64,000 nt of DNA from Actinocatenispora thailandica. GTDB taxonomy: Bacteria > Actinomycetota > Actinomycetes > Mycobacteriales > Micromonosporaceae. Under the pieces are notes generated by a model that did not search any database, was not told the origin of the DNA, and saw nothing but the letters and a program-made list of their open reading frames with translations. The stretch lies in assembly GCF_016865425.1 (NCBI RefSeq), contig NZ_AP023355.1:6322198-6386197 (forward strand), written 5' to 3'. Below, in pieces: positions 8,777-16,695 of this stretch (position 1 is its first letter; each line of letters begins with the position of its first letter). Made by a program: the position numbers and the translations under genes.

Positions 8777-9224
8777 CGGCGGTGACGGCGGCGGGCACCT
8801 CGCCGGTCGCCACGGCCGCGGCGAGGTCGTCCAGTACGTGGTGCTCGGCGACCCCGCGCTGGTACGCATCGGCGGTGCGGCGCCAGGTCGGTGTGCCGAT
8901 GCCGGCGAAGCCGTCGTGGGCGAGCGTGACCCGGGTGCCACCTGCGGCGGCGGCCAGCTCGATGACCAGCCGGCCGGGGTGCGCCCAGCCGGCGCCCTCC
9001 TCCAGCCAGGACAGGATGAGCTTTCCTTCGGGTACGAGTTCGAGGACCTGGCCGCTGATCCAGGTTTCGCCGTCCGCGCCCGGCATCCGGTACCGACCGG
9101 CGAGCTGGAGGTCGATCTCCAGCTCGGGCGACAGCCAGCGGCGCAGCGCCTGTTGGCTCGCGAACCACCGCCACACCCGGCTCGGCGGGGCGGCGATCTC
9201 GATCGACGTCACGATCTCCGGCAT
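8769..9224 (-). CDS. AHSA1/SRPBCC-domain protein
   Basis: 151-residue START-like (SRPBCC, AHSA1/CalC) protein with a hydrophobic ligand cavity; its ligand is unknown. Family features seen are EIAAPPSRVWRWF at the N-terminus, then LAGRYRMP and WISGQVLELVPEGKLILSW, and the C-terminal helix around TWRRTADAYQRGV. AHSA1 proteins paired with ArsR regulators are common in actinobacteria and are often linked to stress or small hydrophobic ligands. The ATG at 9224 is chosen because GGGAG lies 5 bases upstream; an in-frame TTG four codons earlier overlaps that ribosome site. First gene of a two-gene operon. Confidence 0.85.
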   Translation of the reverse strand: MPEIVTSIEIAAPPSRVWRWFASQQALRRWLSPELEIDLQLAGRYRMPGADGETWISGQVLELVPEGKLILSWLEEGAGWAHPGRLVIELAAAAGGTRVTLAHDGFAGIGTPTWRRTADAYQRGVAEHHVLDDLAAAVATGEVPAAVTADA

Positions 9225-9248
9225 GACCACTCCCAACGTTTCACCATT

Positions 9249-9263
9249 CGGTAATGTTTACCG
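9249..9263. promoter_or_regulatory. Operator palindrome upstream of the AHSA1-arsR operon
   Basis: CGGTAA-TGT-TTACCG is a perfect inverted repeat with 6-bp arms, 25 bp before the AHSA1 start. A further GGTAA half-site follows at about 9267. The position suits repression by the ArsR protein encoded in the same operon. Confidence 0.6.
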
Positions 9264-9296
9264 TAGGGTAAAGCGTAGAAGTCGTCAACTCCGCGC

Positions 9297-9389
9297 TCAC
9301 CGACGGCGGGGCCCGTGCCCGACCAGCACACCGATCGCGAACGCGAGGAACAGCGAGAGCACCCAGCCGACCGCGGCCGAAGCGGTCAC
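9297..9389 (-). CDS. 30-residue single-helix membrane peptide
   Basis: A GTG at 9389 opens a 30-codon frame with one hydrophobic helix (AAVGWVLSLFLAFAIGVLVG) ending in GPRRR, a positive-inside C-terminal anchor. The start overlaps the stop of the 82-residue gene upstream (GTGA), a classical coupled arrangement. No family is recognised. The clear hydrophobic segment and the overlap support real translation, but the length makes it uncertain. Confidence 0.45.
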   Translation of the reverse strand: MTASAAVGWVLSLFLAFAIGVLVGHGPRRR

Positions 9390-9634
9390 GACAGGGACCT
9401 GGTCAGCAGGCCGGCGAGGCGCACGTAGAAGGTCCGCACCGTCGGGTCGCCGCCGATGTCGTCGACCGGCACGACGCGCAGGTACATCGCGCCCTGGACC
9501 AGCGCCGGCGTCGCCGTGACGACCATCGCCCAGAAGCTGCCGTGGCCGTGCACCCCGGCCGCCGGGCTGATGAAGACCTGATCCCCCGCGTGCGGGGTCG
9601 AATACCGGACGACCGGATGCGTACCGTGTCCCAC
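9386..9634 (-). CDS. Hypothetical 82-residue protein
   Basis: Small soluble protein of unknown function. It has a His/Gly-rich first half (MGHGTHPVV and AAGVHGHGSFW), then VQGAMYLRVVPVDDIG and TVRTFYVRLAGLLTRSLS. No family recognised. The GTG at 9634 follows AAGGGAG at a good distance. It is divergent from the GntR-type regulator at 9813 across a 178-bp gap holding two operator-like repeats, so that regulator is its likely controller. The tiny membrane peptide at 9297-9389 is coupled to it. Confidence 0.55.
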   Translation of the reverse strand: MGHGTHPVVRYSTPHAGDQVFISPAAGVHGHGSFWAMVVTATPALVQGAMYLRVVPVDDIGGDPTVRTFYVRLAGLLTRSLS

Positions 9635-9741
9635 AGCCGCTCCCTTCGTGAGCGGTCAGACCCCGCGGTCGCCCTTGCCCGGCGCCGCGGGGTCGCCTTG
9701 TTCCGACCATGTCCATGGTAGCGAACTTGGAAAGGTCTGGA

Positions 9742-9774
9742 AAGTCCCGGGACCAACAGGCAAGTCCCGCGACT
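9742..9774. promoter_or_regulatory. Twin operator-like repeats before the GntR gene
   Basis: AAGTCCCGGGAC (9742-9753) and AAGTCCCGCGAC (9762-9773) are direct repeats 20 bp apart, two helical turns. The first contains the perfect palindrome GTCCCGGGAC. They lie 40-70 bp before the GntR start, in the divergent promoter region. Confidence 0.5.
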
Positions 9775-9812
9775 GCCCGAGGTCTTCGGAGTCCTCGTCC
9801 TACGTTGTGATC

Positions 9813-10067
9813 ATGGTCGATTGGACGAAGGTCAAGCCGGGTGCGTACACCCCGGTCTACGTCCAGGTTGCCCAGCTGATCCGGGACGCCATCTCCGCCG
9901 GAGAATACGGTCCGGGCGACCGCCTACCCTCCGAGACGGTGATCCAGCAGGAGACCGGCGTCAGCCGCCTGACGACCCGCAAGTCCTACCGGATGCTGGC
10001 CGACGAGGGGCTGATCGTGACCGTGCACGGGCGGGGCAGTTTCGTCCTTCCCGTCGACGAGACCTGA
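9813..10067 (+). CDS. Short GntR-family regulator (DNA-binding domain only)
   Basis: 84-residue protein that is almost entirely the GntR winged helix: YVQVAQLIRDAISAGEYGPG, then DRLPSETVIQQETGVSRLTT and RKSYRMLADEGLIVTVHGRG with FVLP. It has no effector-binding domain, unlike full GntR regulators of about 240 residues. Such single-domain forms are frequent in actinomycetes, often beside small hypothetical genes and mobile elements. The ATG at 9813 is used. It is divergent from the 82-residue gene, and the twin repeats upstream are probably its own binding sites. Confidence 0.8.
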   Translation: MVDWTKVKPGAYTPVYVQVAQLIRDAISAGEYGPGDRLPSETVIQQETGVSRLTTRKSYRMLADEGLIVTVHGRGSFVLPVDET

Positions 10068-10281
10068 TCCCGGTCAGCCGCGATCGCCGGACCGGATCGC
10101 CCGGGACAGGGTGACCGTGGCCGGCGCCGGCGAGGCCTCGTGTGTCGACACCCATCGCAGCCCCTGCACGATCACCGGGCGGACCCGGTCGATCAGGGCA
10201 GGCCGGCGCGCCCGTGGGTGGCCCCGGGGCGTACGTCTGCGGGCCGACGATCCCGGCCGGCGACCCGGTTAGGGTCACCGC

Positions 10282-11751
10282 ATGCCCGCCCTCCCCCGGT
10301 TACCCGCGGCGGTCGACCGTCACCTCGGTCCCGTCCTGATGTGGGTCGGTGCCACCGCGCTGACGGCCGCGGTCACGGTCAACACGCTGCCCCGGCCGTT
10401 CGGCATCGGCGGCGGGTACGCGCACGTCGGTCCGGCCGCCGTGGCGGGCACCGTGGCGGTGGCCGCCGCGCTGCTCCGCCGGTACCCGCTGGCCGGGTTG
10501 ACGGTGCTGCTGGCCGGCGCCGTCGCCGCGGCCGGCGTGATCGCCGGCCGGCTGTCCATGCCGGGATCGATGCAGGCCGACCCGATGCGGGTGGGCTTCG
10601 CCGAGATGATCCCGGCGTACCTGGCGTTGTGCTACGTCTCGTCGACCCGCTCGCGGCGTACCGCGCTGCTCGCGCTGGGCCTCAGCCTGCTGGTACCCGC
10701 CGGGTACGACGTCCCGGTGCTGGTGCGCGCCGCGGACCTGAGCCTCTGGGCGTACCAGGCGCCGGTGCTCTACGTCGCGGTGTTCGGCTGGCTGGTGGGA
10801 CAGTCGATCCGGAAGAGCCGGCAGCTCGCCAGCGCGTCCCGGGCGCAGACCGCCGAGCGCGCGATGACCGCGGAGCGGCTGCGCCTCGCCCGCGAACTGC
10901 ACGACATGGTCGCGCACAGCGTCGGCATCATCGCCATCCAGGCCGGCGTCGGCAACCGGGTCATCCACACCCAGCCGGACGCCGCGCAGGAGGCGCTGCG
11001 GGTCATCGAGACCAGCAGCCGGGAGGCGCTGTCCGGGCTGCGCCGTACCCTCGTCGCGCTGCGCCGCGCCGATCCCACCGGGCCGGAGCCGGCCGGTACG
11101 CCGGGGCTCGCGGACCTGGATCGGCTCGTCGCCAGCGCCGCCGAGGCCGGCATCGAGGTCTCGGTGCGCCGGACCGGCACGGTACGGCCGGTGCCGGCCG
11201 AGGTCGACCTCGCCGGGTACCGGATCGTGCAGGAGTCGCTCACCAACGTCATCCGGCACTCGACCGCCCGGCACTGCCGCGTCGAGGTCGGCTACCGGCC
11301 CGCCGAACTGGTCATCGAGATCGTCGACGACGGTCGCGCTCGCGGCGCCGCCGGCCGGTCCGGCAGCGGACCCGGATCCGACGCCGGGCGCGGCAACGGC
11401 AGCGGGCCAGGTAGCAGCAGCGGCCCGGGAGGCGGGAGCCGGCCAGTCAGCGGCAGCGGGCCGAGCGGGATGGGCGGGCCGAGCGGGCCGAGCGGCGCGA
11501 GCGGCCCGAGCGGGCAGAGCGGTCCGAGCGGGACGAGCGGCGCGAGCGGGACGGGCGGCGGCGAGCACGAGCTCCGGACGGGCGCCGGGCACGGGTTCGG
11601 CATCATCGGGATGCGCGAGCGGGCCGCGCTGCTCGACGGCCGGCTCGACGCCGGGCCGCGGCCGGACCGCGGCTTCCGCGTCGCCGCCACCCTGCCGCTT
11701 CCCGCCACGACCACCGGACCGGATTCGATCACGGTCCCGGCGCCGCGCTGA
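10282..11751 (+). CDS. NarL/DesK-type sensor histidine kinase with collagen-like insert
   Basis: 489-residue membrane kinase. About five hydrophobic helices fill residues 15-180. The HisKA_3 dimerisation box is ARELHDMVAHSVGIIAIQAG, with His as phosphoacceptor. The HATPase domain has the N-box-like YRIVQESLTNVIRHS, the DDG at residues 349-351, and the G2 motif GFGIIGMRERAALL at about 439. Between DDG and G2, where family members usually have 10-20 residues, there are about 80 Gly/Ser/Pro-rich residues, including nine GXS triplets in a row. The insert lies in the ATP-lid loop, so the fold should survive. No response regulator is adjacent; the next gene is convergent, so this is an orphan kinase. 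Confidence 0.88.
   Translation: MPALPRLPAAVDRHLGPVLMWVGATALTAAVTVNTLPRPFGIGGGYAHVGPAAVAGTVAVAAALLRRYPLAGLTVLLAGAVAAAGVIAGRLSMPGSMQADPMRVGFAEMIPAYLALCYVSSTRSRRTALLALGLSLLVPAGYDVPVLVRAADLSLWAYQAPVLYVAVFGWLVGQSIRKSRQLASASRAQTAERAMTAERLRLARELHDMVAHSVGIIAIQAGVGNRVIHTQPDAAQEALRVIETSSREALSGLRRTLVALRRADPTGPEPAGTPGLADLDRLVASAAEAGIEVSVRRTGTVRPVPAEVDLAGYRIVQESLTNVIRHSTARHCRVEVGYRPAELVIEIVDDGRARGAAGRSGSGPGSDAGRGNGSGPGSSSGPGGGSRPVSGSGPSGMGGPSGPSGASGPSGQSGPSGTSGASGTGGGEHELRTGAGHGFGIIGMRERAALLDGRLDAGPRPDRGFRVAATLPLPATTTGPDSITVPAPR
11458..11547 (+). repeat. 9-bp in-frame tandem repeat (GXS triplets)
   Basis: Repeating 9-bp units of the form GGnCCGAGC or close variants encode Gly-Pro/Ala/Gln/Thr-Ser triplets within the ATP-lid of the kinase. 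The array is in frame, so unit number could vary without breaking the gene. Confidence 0.8.
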
Positions 11752-11772
11752 CCGCGCACCGGCGGCACCGGG

Positions 11773-12462
11773 TCAGACGCCGACCGGGCGGGCCTGCTCC
11801 GGCGGGGTACCGATGGCGCTGACCGGATGCCCGGTGCACCGGCGCCGGGTCGCGGTGGCGCGGCCGATCCGGGACAGGTCGAACCAGCGGACGTCGTCCC
11901 GCAGCCGGCACCAGGCGACCAGCAGCCAGCGTCCGCGGGTGAACGCGAAGATCATCGGCTCCACCTCGCGCCGGGTGCGCCGACCACCGGCATCGGTGTA
12001 CCCGATGTTGAGGGTGACCTGGTCGAGCAGCGCCTGCTCCAGGACGGACAGCACCCGGCGCGGCGCGCTCGGCCCGACGTCGACCCAGATCCGTTCGGAC
12101 AGCCCGGCAGCCCGCTCCCGGTCGGCCGGGGCGAGCACGTCGAACACCTTGCGGGTCGCGGCGCGCGCCGAGTCCGCGAACGGCGCCTGGGTGGACGCGG
12201 CCACCGCCGCGGTCAGCGCGAGCGCCTGCCCGGCGGTGAAGTTCACCGGGGGCAGCGAGGCGCGCTCGGCCAGCCCGTACCCGCCGCCGGGTCCGGTGCG
12301 ACCCCAGACCGGCACGCCGGCCGCGGACAGCGCGGCGAGGTCCCGCTTGATCGTCCGGTCCGTCACCTCGAACTCGTCGGCGAGTTGCGCCGCCGTCCGG
12401 CCCCGGGGCCCGGCCCGGCGCAGCGACTCGGTGAGCGCGTGCAGTCGTTCGACCCGGTTCAT
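11773..12462 (-). CDS. WYL/YafY-type transcriptional regulator
   Basis: 229-residue regulator. An N-terminal DeoR-like helix-turn-helix reads RVERLHALTESLRRAGPRG then TAAQLADEFEVTDRTIKRDL, followed by GPGGGYGLAERASLPPVNFT and a WYL-type sensor domain with VLEQALLDQVTLNIGY and EPMIFAFTRGRWLLVAWCR. It is shorter than the usual ~320 residues and lacks the C-terminal WCX extension. The ATG at 12462 is divergent from an alpha/beta hydrolase starting at 12536. The 73-bp gap contains paired repeats that are likely operators, making the hydrolase its probable target. Confidence 0.87.
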   Translation of the reverse strand: MNRVERLHALTESLRRAGPRGRTAAQLADEFEVTDRTIKRDLAALSAAGVPVWGRTGPGGGYGLAERASLPPVNFTAGQALALTAAVAASTQAPFADSARAATRKVFDVLAPADRERAAGLSERIWVDVGPSAPRRVLSVLEQALLDQVTLNIGYTDAGGRRTRREVEPMIFAFTRGRWLLVAWCRLRDDVRWFDLSRIGRATATRRRCTGHPVSAIGTPPEQARPVGV

Positions 12463-12479
12463 CGCACCAGTGTCGCAGA

Positions 12480-12500
12480 AATAGTGACGGGAATAGTGAC
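12480..12500. promoter_or_regulatory. Direct repeat between WYL regulator and hydrolase
   Basis: AATAGTGAC occurs at 12480-12488 and again at 12492-12500, a 12-bp period. It sits centrally in the short divergent promoter region, a good candidate binding site for the WYL regulator. Confidence 0.45.
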
Positions 12501-12535
12501 ATGCGGTGGTCCAGCCGGGGCGCCATGCTGGCCGC

Positions 12536-13240
12536 ATGCAGACTTCCACCACGTTCGTTCTCGTACCGGGGTTCTGGCTGGGCGCCTGGGCCTGGGACGC
12601 GGTTGCCGCCGCGCTGCGTGCGGCCGGCCACCGGGCCGTCCCCGTGACGCTTCCCGGGCTCGACCCCGACGACCCGCAGCGCGCCGCCGCGACGGTGCCC
12701 GACCAGGCCGAGTACCTGCGCGGCGTCATCGCCGAGGCCGACGGTCCGGTCGCCCTCGTCGCGCACAGCGGCGCCAACCTGCCGACCTCGGTACTGCTGG
12801 ACCAGGATCCGGCCGCGGTCGCGCGGGTGATCTACGTCGACAGCGGGCCGGTCGCGGACGGCGCCGGCTTCGACCCGTCCGTACCGGCGGACCTCGCCGA
12901 GCTGCCGCTGCCGCCGTTCGACCAGTTGCAGGCCAGCCTGGACGGGCTGGACGAGGGCACCCTGCGCACCTTCCGGGAGCGGGCGGTACCCGAGCCCGGC
13001 GCGGTGCTGCGTGAGCCGGTGCACCTGCGCAACGACGCCCGGCGCGACGTGCCGACCACGATCGTCGCCTGCTCGTACCCGTCCGAGCTGATGCTCAAGC
13101 TGGCCCGGGAAGGGAACCCGATGATGGCCGAGACCGCCACCCTGCGCGATCTCGACGTGGTCGACCTGCCGACCGGGCACTGGCCGATGTGGAGCCGCCC
13201 GGCCGACCTGGCCACCGCCATCGCCGACGCGGCGAGCTGA
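12536..13240 (+). CDS. Alpha/beta hydrolase
   Basis: 234-residue esterase-like protein. The oxyanion region is FVLVPGFWLGAWAWD, the nucleophile elbow VALVAHSGANLPT (Ser in an AHSGA context rather than the usual GHSxG), a later acid region DSGPVADG, and the C-terminal His in DLPTGHWPMWSRPADLA. It matches the small actinobacterial hydrolases related to salicylate/hydroxynitrile-lyase-type esterases; the substrate is unknown. The ATG at 12536 places the start directly before the FVLVPG strand, as in family members. An upstream in-frame start at 12506 would overlap the operator region. Likely regulated by the divergent WYL protein. Confidence 0.82.
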   Translation: MQTSTTFVLVPGFWLGAWAWDAVAAALRAAGHRAVPVTLPGLDPDDPQRAAATVPDQAEYLRGVIAEADGPVALVAHSGANLPTSVLLDQDPAAVARVIYVDSGPVADGAGFDPSVPADLAELPLPPFDQLQASLDGLDEGTLRTFRERAVPEPGAVLREPVHLRNDARRDVPTTIVACSYPSELMLKLAREGNPMMAETATLRDLDVVDLPTGHWPMWSRPADLATAIADAAS

Positions 13241-13255
13241 CCGGGCGGCGCGGCA

Positions 13256-13412
13256 AGCTGCTCGGGCGGCGTCGAGCGACGCGATACGCCGACCGGCGGC
13301 GGCGCGGCGCGTCGCGGTGCTCGGGCGGCGTCGAGCGGCCAGTGCGCCGGCCGGTGGCGTCGGTCGGCGCGGCGATCGGGCGGCGTCGCGGCCCAGTGCG
13401 CCGACCGGTGGC
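13256..13412. repeat. Imperfect GC-rich tandem repeats
   Basis: Between two genes pointing at each other. The segment GCTCGGGCGGCGTCGAGCG recurs at about 13259 and 13318, and CAGTGCGCCGnCCGGTGGC at about 13341 and 13396, giving a degenerate period of 55-59 bp. No coding function supported. Confidence 0.6.
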
Positions 13413-13413
13413 C

Positions 13414-13890
13414 TCAGTCGGCGCGGCGGGTGAAGTACATGTGCCAGTTGTCCAGCCAGGTCCGGCCGTCGTCGACGGAGAACGCCTGCGCCCAGTGTGC
13501 CGTGGTCGCGGTGATCTCGGACCAGACGAACCGGCACCGCACCGGACGATCCTGGTAGGTGTCGTCGCCGTGGAAGACGCCGGTACCGTCCGGGCCGAAC
13601 CGGCCGACCACCGGAGGGGCGAGCGTGCCGGTGCGCCTGCTCGCCCAGTAGAGCGACCAGGCGTCGGCGGCGGGGTCGTACAGCCGGAGGGTCAGGCCGG
13701 CGAAGCCCTTGGTCGGGAACTCGATCTCGTCGAAGTTGGCGCCGCCGTCGAAGTGCACGCCGGCGCGGGTGACGCCCGGGAACTCCTCCCACCGGTCGTC
13801 CCCCTCGCCGGGGTCGAGGAAGTCCGTGCGCCAGCGGTTGACCACGTCGAAGGTGCCGGTGAAGAAGCCGAAGCCGTTGCTGTTGTCCAT
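13414..13890 (-). CDS. Conserved hypothetical protein (DUF1579-like)
   Basis: 158-residue soluble protein. Sequence features are FGFFTGTFDVVNRWRTDFLD at the N-terminus, RAGVHFDGGANFDEIEFP, GLTLRLYDPAADAWSLYWAS and TTAHWAQAFSVDDGRTWLDN. This pattern of short beta strands (a lipocalin-like barrel) is known for proteins annotated as DUF1579 or as heme/fatty-acid-binding-like; function unknown. The ATG at 13890 is divergent from a WYL regulator at 13954, and the 63-bp gap holds a perfect inverted repeat, so this gene is the regulator's likely target. Confidence 0.75.
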   Translation of the reverse strand: MDNSNGFGFFTGTFDVVNRWRTDFLDPGEGDDRWEEFPGVTRAGVHFDGGANFDEIEFPTKGFAGLTLRLYDPAADAWSLYWASRRTGTLAPPVVGRFGPDGTGVFHGDDTYQDRPVRCRFVWSEITATTAHWAQAFSVDDGRTWLDNWHMYFTRRAD

Positions 13891-13911
13891 GGCCGGAGGC
13901 TAGAACGGGTC

Positions 13912-13932
13912 CACTGACAACAACCGTCAGTG
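13912..13932. promoter_or_regulatory. Operator palindrome between divergent genes
   Basis: CACTGAC-N7-GTCAGTG is a perfect inverted repeat with 7-bp arms. It lies 22 bp from each gene start, so a protein bound there could control both the hypothetical gene and the WYL regulator. Confidence 0.65.
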
Positions 13933-13953
13933 AAGCTGGGTAGATTTCCCGGC

Positions 13954-14925
13954 GTGCGCGCCAGCCGTCTCGTCTCCCTGCTGCTCCTGCTGCAGAACCG
14001 TGGCCGGATGACCGCCGCCGAGCTGGCGGCCGAACTCGACGTCTCCGCCCGCACCGTCTACCGGGACGTCGAGTCGCTGCTCGCGGCGGGCATCCCGATC
14101 TACGGCGAACCGGGCCACGACGGCGGCTACGCGCTCGTCGACGGCTACCGGACCCGGCTGACCGGCCTCACCGCCGGCGAGGCCGAGGCACTGTTCCTGG
14201 CCGGGCTGCCCGGCCCGGCCGCCGACCTGGGGCTCGGCTCGCTGCTCACCGCGGCGGAACTCAAACTGGAGGCCGCGCTGCCCACGGACCTGCGCCAGCA
14301 GGCCCGGCGGCTCCGGGAGCGGTTCCACCTGGACGCGCCCGGCTGGTACCAGCGCGCCGAGCGCGTCCCGCACCTGCCCGAGGTGGCGGCGGCGGTGTGG
14401 CAGCGCCAGGCCCTCCAGGTCCGGTACCGGCGCTGGCAGGAGCCGACGCGGGTCGAGCGGCGCCTCGAACCGTACGGGATCGTGCTCAAGGCCGGCCGCT
14501 GGTACCTGGTGGCGGCGGCGGACGGCGCCGCCCCACGCACGTACCGGATCAGCCAGATCCTCGACCTGCGGCTGCTCGACGAGCACGTCGTGCCGCCGGC
14601 CGGCTTCGACCTGGCCGGGTACTGGCGGCAGCACACCCATCAGCTCCAGGAACGCCTCTGGCAGGGCCGGGCGGAGATCCGCATCTCCCCGGCCGGCGTC
14701 GACCGGCTGCGGGAGATCGCGGTGCCGGCCGTGCTCGACGCCGTGGCCGCCGGGACCGCCGACGACGCGACCGGCTGGCGGCGGGCCGTCATCCCGATCG
14801 AGAGCCTGACGCACGCCGAGGGCGAGCTGCTCCGGCTCGGCGCGCAGGTGGAGGTGCTGGCCCCGGCCGCGTTGCGGGACCGGATCGCCGCCACCGCCCG
14901 CGAGCTGGCGGCCGTCTACGGCTGA
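13954..14925 (+). CDS. WYL/YafY-type transcriptional regulator
   Basis: 323-residue full-length regulator. N-terminal helix-turn-helix: [18 protein letters not shown] then [23 protein letters not shown] domain: [30 protein letters not shown] and [15 protein letters not shown]. The C-terminal WCX domain covers the last ~90 residues. The GTG at 13954 gives a standard N-terminus; the upstream ATG at 13930 would lie inside the operator. WYL domains are thought to sense nucleic-acid or nucleotide ligands. It probably controls the divergent gene and itself through the palindrome at 13912-13932. Confidence 0.9.
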   Translation: MRASRLVSLLLLLQNRGRMTAAELAAELDVSARTVYRDVESLLAAGIPIYGEPGHDGGYALVDGYRTRLTGLTAGEAEALFLAGLPGPAADLGLGSLLTAAELKLEAALPTDLRQQARRLRERFHLDAPGWYQRAERVPHLPEVAAAVWQRQALQVRYRRWQEPTRVERRLEPYGIVLKAGRWYLVAAADGAAPRTYRISQILDLRLLDEHVVPPAGFDLAGYWRQHTHQLQERLWQGRAEIRISPAGVDRLREIAVPAVLDAVAAGTADDATGWRRAVIPIESLTHAEGELLRLGAQVEVLAPAALRDRIAATARELAAVYG

Positions 14926-15138
14926 CCGGCCGGCGAAACCGACCGCCGGGCCGGCCGACACGGGGCAGCCCGCTGGCGTTCAACCATCGGCCACGTCGAC
15001 GTGGTTCGCTGCCGCCGGGCCCGGCGCCCGGCCCCGCCCGGGAGCCGGCGCGAACCGGGAACGTGGCGCGGACCACCGATCGGCAGCATCGAGGTGCGGA
15101 TCACCGGGCCACCGACGACGGGTACGGAGGGTTGCCGG

Positions 15139-15972
15139 GTGGGCTGGTTCGAGGCGGTGCTGCTCGGCCTGGTGCAGGGGCTGACCGAGTTCATCCCGGT
15201 CTCCTCCAGCGCGCACGTCCGGATCGTCGCGGCGCTGGCCGGCTGGCCCGACCCCGGCGCCGCGTTCACCGCGGTGACCCAGCTGGGTACCGAGTCCGCG
15301 GTGCTGCTGTACTTCCGGCGCGACATCGGCCGGATCGTCGGGACCTGGGCGGTGTCGCTGTTTCGCAAGCAGTACCGGTCGGACCCCAACGCGCGGCTCG
15401 GCTGGTACGTCATCCTCGGCACGATCCCGATCGCGGTGTTCGGCCTGCTGTTCCAGGACACCATCGAGACGGTGTTCCGGGACCTGCGGCTGACCGCGGC
15501 GATGCTCATCGGGTTCGGCCTGATCCTGGCGTTCGCCGACCGCGCCGCCACCAACCAGAAGTCGCTGGCCGACCTGCGACCGCGCACCGCACTCGCCTTC
15601 GGGCTGGCCCAGTCGCTCGCGCTGATCCCCGGCGTCTCCCGGTCCGGCGGGACGATCGCGGCCGGGCTGCTGATGGACTTCCGCCGGGAGGCCGCCACCC
15701 GCTACTCGTTCCTGCTGGCGATCCCGGCGGTACTGGCCTCCGGCGCGCTGGAACTGACCAAGATCGGCGACGGTACCGCCGCGCCGGCCGCACCGACCGC
15801 GGTCGCCACGGTGGTGGCGTTCGGCGTCGGGTACGCGGTGATCGCCTGGCTGATGCGCTACGTCGTCACGCACACGTTCACCGTCTTCGTCGTCTACCGC
15901 ATCGTCGCCGGCCTGGTCGTCCTCGCCCTGGTCCTCTTCGGCGTGCTCGACCCCACCGCGGGCGCCGCCTGA
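15139..15972 (+). CDS. uppP: Undecaprenyl-diphosphatase UppP (BacA)
   Basis: 277-residue integral membrane enzyme that dephosphorylates undecaprenyl diphosphate, recycling the lipid carrier for cell-wall synthesis and giving bacitracin resistance. Both signature regions are present: GLVQGLTEFIPVSSSAHVRI near the N-terminus (normally SSSGHL) and IPGVSRSGGTIAAGLLMDF in the middle. About eight membrane helices are predicted. The GTG at 15139 follows GGAGG at an 8-base distance. The MOSC gene starts 30 bp downstream on the same strand; co-transcription is possible but not functionally obvious. Confidence 0.95.
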   Translation: MGWFEAVLLGLVQGLTEFIPVSSSAHVRIVAALAGWPDPGAAFTAVTQLGTESAVLLYFRRDIGRIVGTWAVSLFRKQYRSDPNARLGWYVILGTIPIAVFGLLFQDTIETVFRDLRLTAAMLIGFGLILAFADRAATNQKSLADLRPRTALAFGLAQSLALIPGVSRSGGTIAAGLLMDFRREAATRYSFLLAIPAVLASGALELTKIGDGTAAPAAPTAVATVVAFGVGYAVIAWLMRYVVTHTFTVFVVYRIVAGLVVLALVLFGVLDPTAGAA

Positions 15973-16002
15973 CCGGCTCCCGGGGCCCGTAGGCTGGCCG
16001 GC

Positions 16003-16665
16003 ATGGGTGTGCTGGTGTCGGTGAACGTCGGGCGGGCGCGCGAGACCGCGCACTCCGACGTCGGGGTGACCGGGATCGACAAGCGGCCGGTGACCGGCCC
16101 GGTGCCGGTACGGGCGCCGGGGCCGCGCGGCGCGGGCGGCAGCGGCCTGGCCGGCGACACGGTGTGCGACCTGCGCTTCCACGGCGGCGACGAGCAGGCG
16201 GTGTACGCGTACGCCCGGGAGGACCTGGACTGGTGGTCGCGGCGGCTGGGCCGGCCGCTGGCGAACGGCACCTTCGGCGACAACCTGACCACCAGCGGCG
16301 TCCCGGTGACCGACGCGGTGATCGGCGAGCGCTGGCGGATCGGTACCGCGGTGCTGCAGGTGTGTTCGATGCGCATCCCGTGCCGCACCTTCGCCGGCTG
16401 GCTCGACGAGCACGGCTGGATGAAGACGTTCACCGAGCAGGCCCGCCCCGGCGCGTACCTGCGGGTGCTGGTGCCGGGTGAGATCCGGGCCGGCGACGAG
16501 GTCGCGGTCACCGACCGGCCGGCGCACGGCGTGACCGCCGGGGTGGTGTTCCGGGCGTTGACCCGGGAGCCGGCGCTGCTGCCCGAACTGCTGCGCGCCG
16601 ACGAGCTCGACGAGCGGCACCGCGGCTCCGCCCGCAACCGGCTGGGCCGGGTCGCCTCCACCTGA
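16003..16665 (+). CDS. MOSC-domain protein (YiiM-like)
   Basis: 220-residue protein of the MOSC superfamily, which binds molybdenum cofactor via a conserved cysteine. N-terminal VSVNVGRARE is typical of YiiM. The core shows GDTVCDLRFHGGDEQAVYAY then LANGTFGDNLTTSGV and the cofactor cysteine in CSMRIPCRTFAGWL. YiiM-type proteins reduce N-hydroxylated compounds such as 6-hydroxylaminopurine. The C-terminal ~50 residues include the usual Arg-rich 3-alpha region. It is 30 bp downstream of uppP. Substrate unknown. Confidence 0.88.
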   Translation: MGVLVSVNVGRARETAHSDVGVTGIDKRPVTGPVPVRAPGPRGAGGSGLAGDTVCDLRFHGGDEQAVYAYAREDLDWWSRRLGRPLANGTFGDNLTTSGVPVTDAVIGERWRIGTAVLQVCSMRIPCRTFAGWLDEHGWMKTFTEQARPGAYLRVLVPGEIRAGDEVAVTDRPAHGVTAGVVFRALTREPALLPELLRADELDERHRGSARNRLGRVAST

Positions 16666-16695
16666 CCCGCGGAACCGTCCTCAGTGGACGACCGG

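Noticed and set aside
10068-10281. A minus-strand frame with coding-like words (VIVQGLRWVSTHEASPAPAT)
   Set aside because: It has no plausible start codon or ribosome site, is short, and matches no family I know. It may be a fragment but is not listed.
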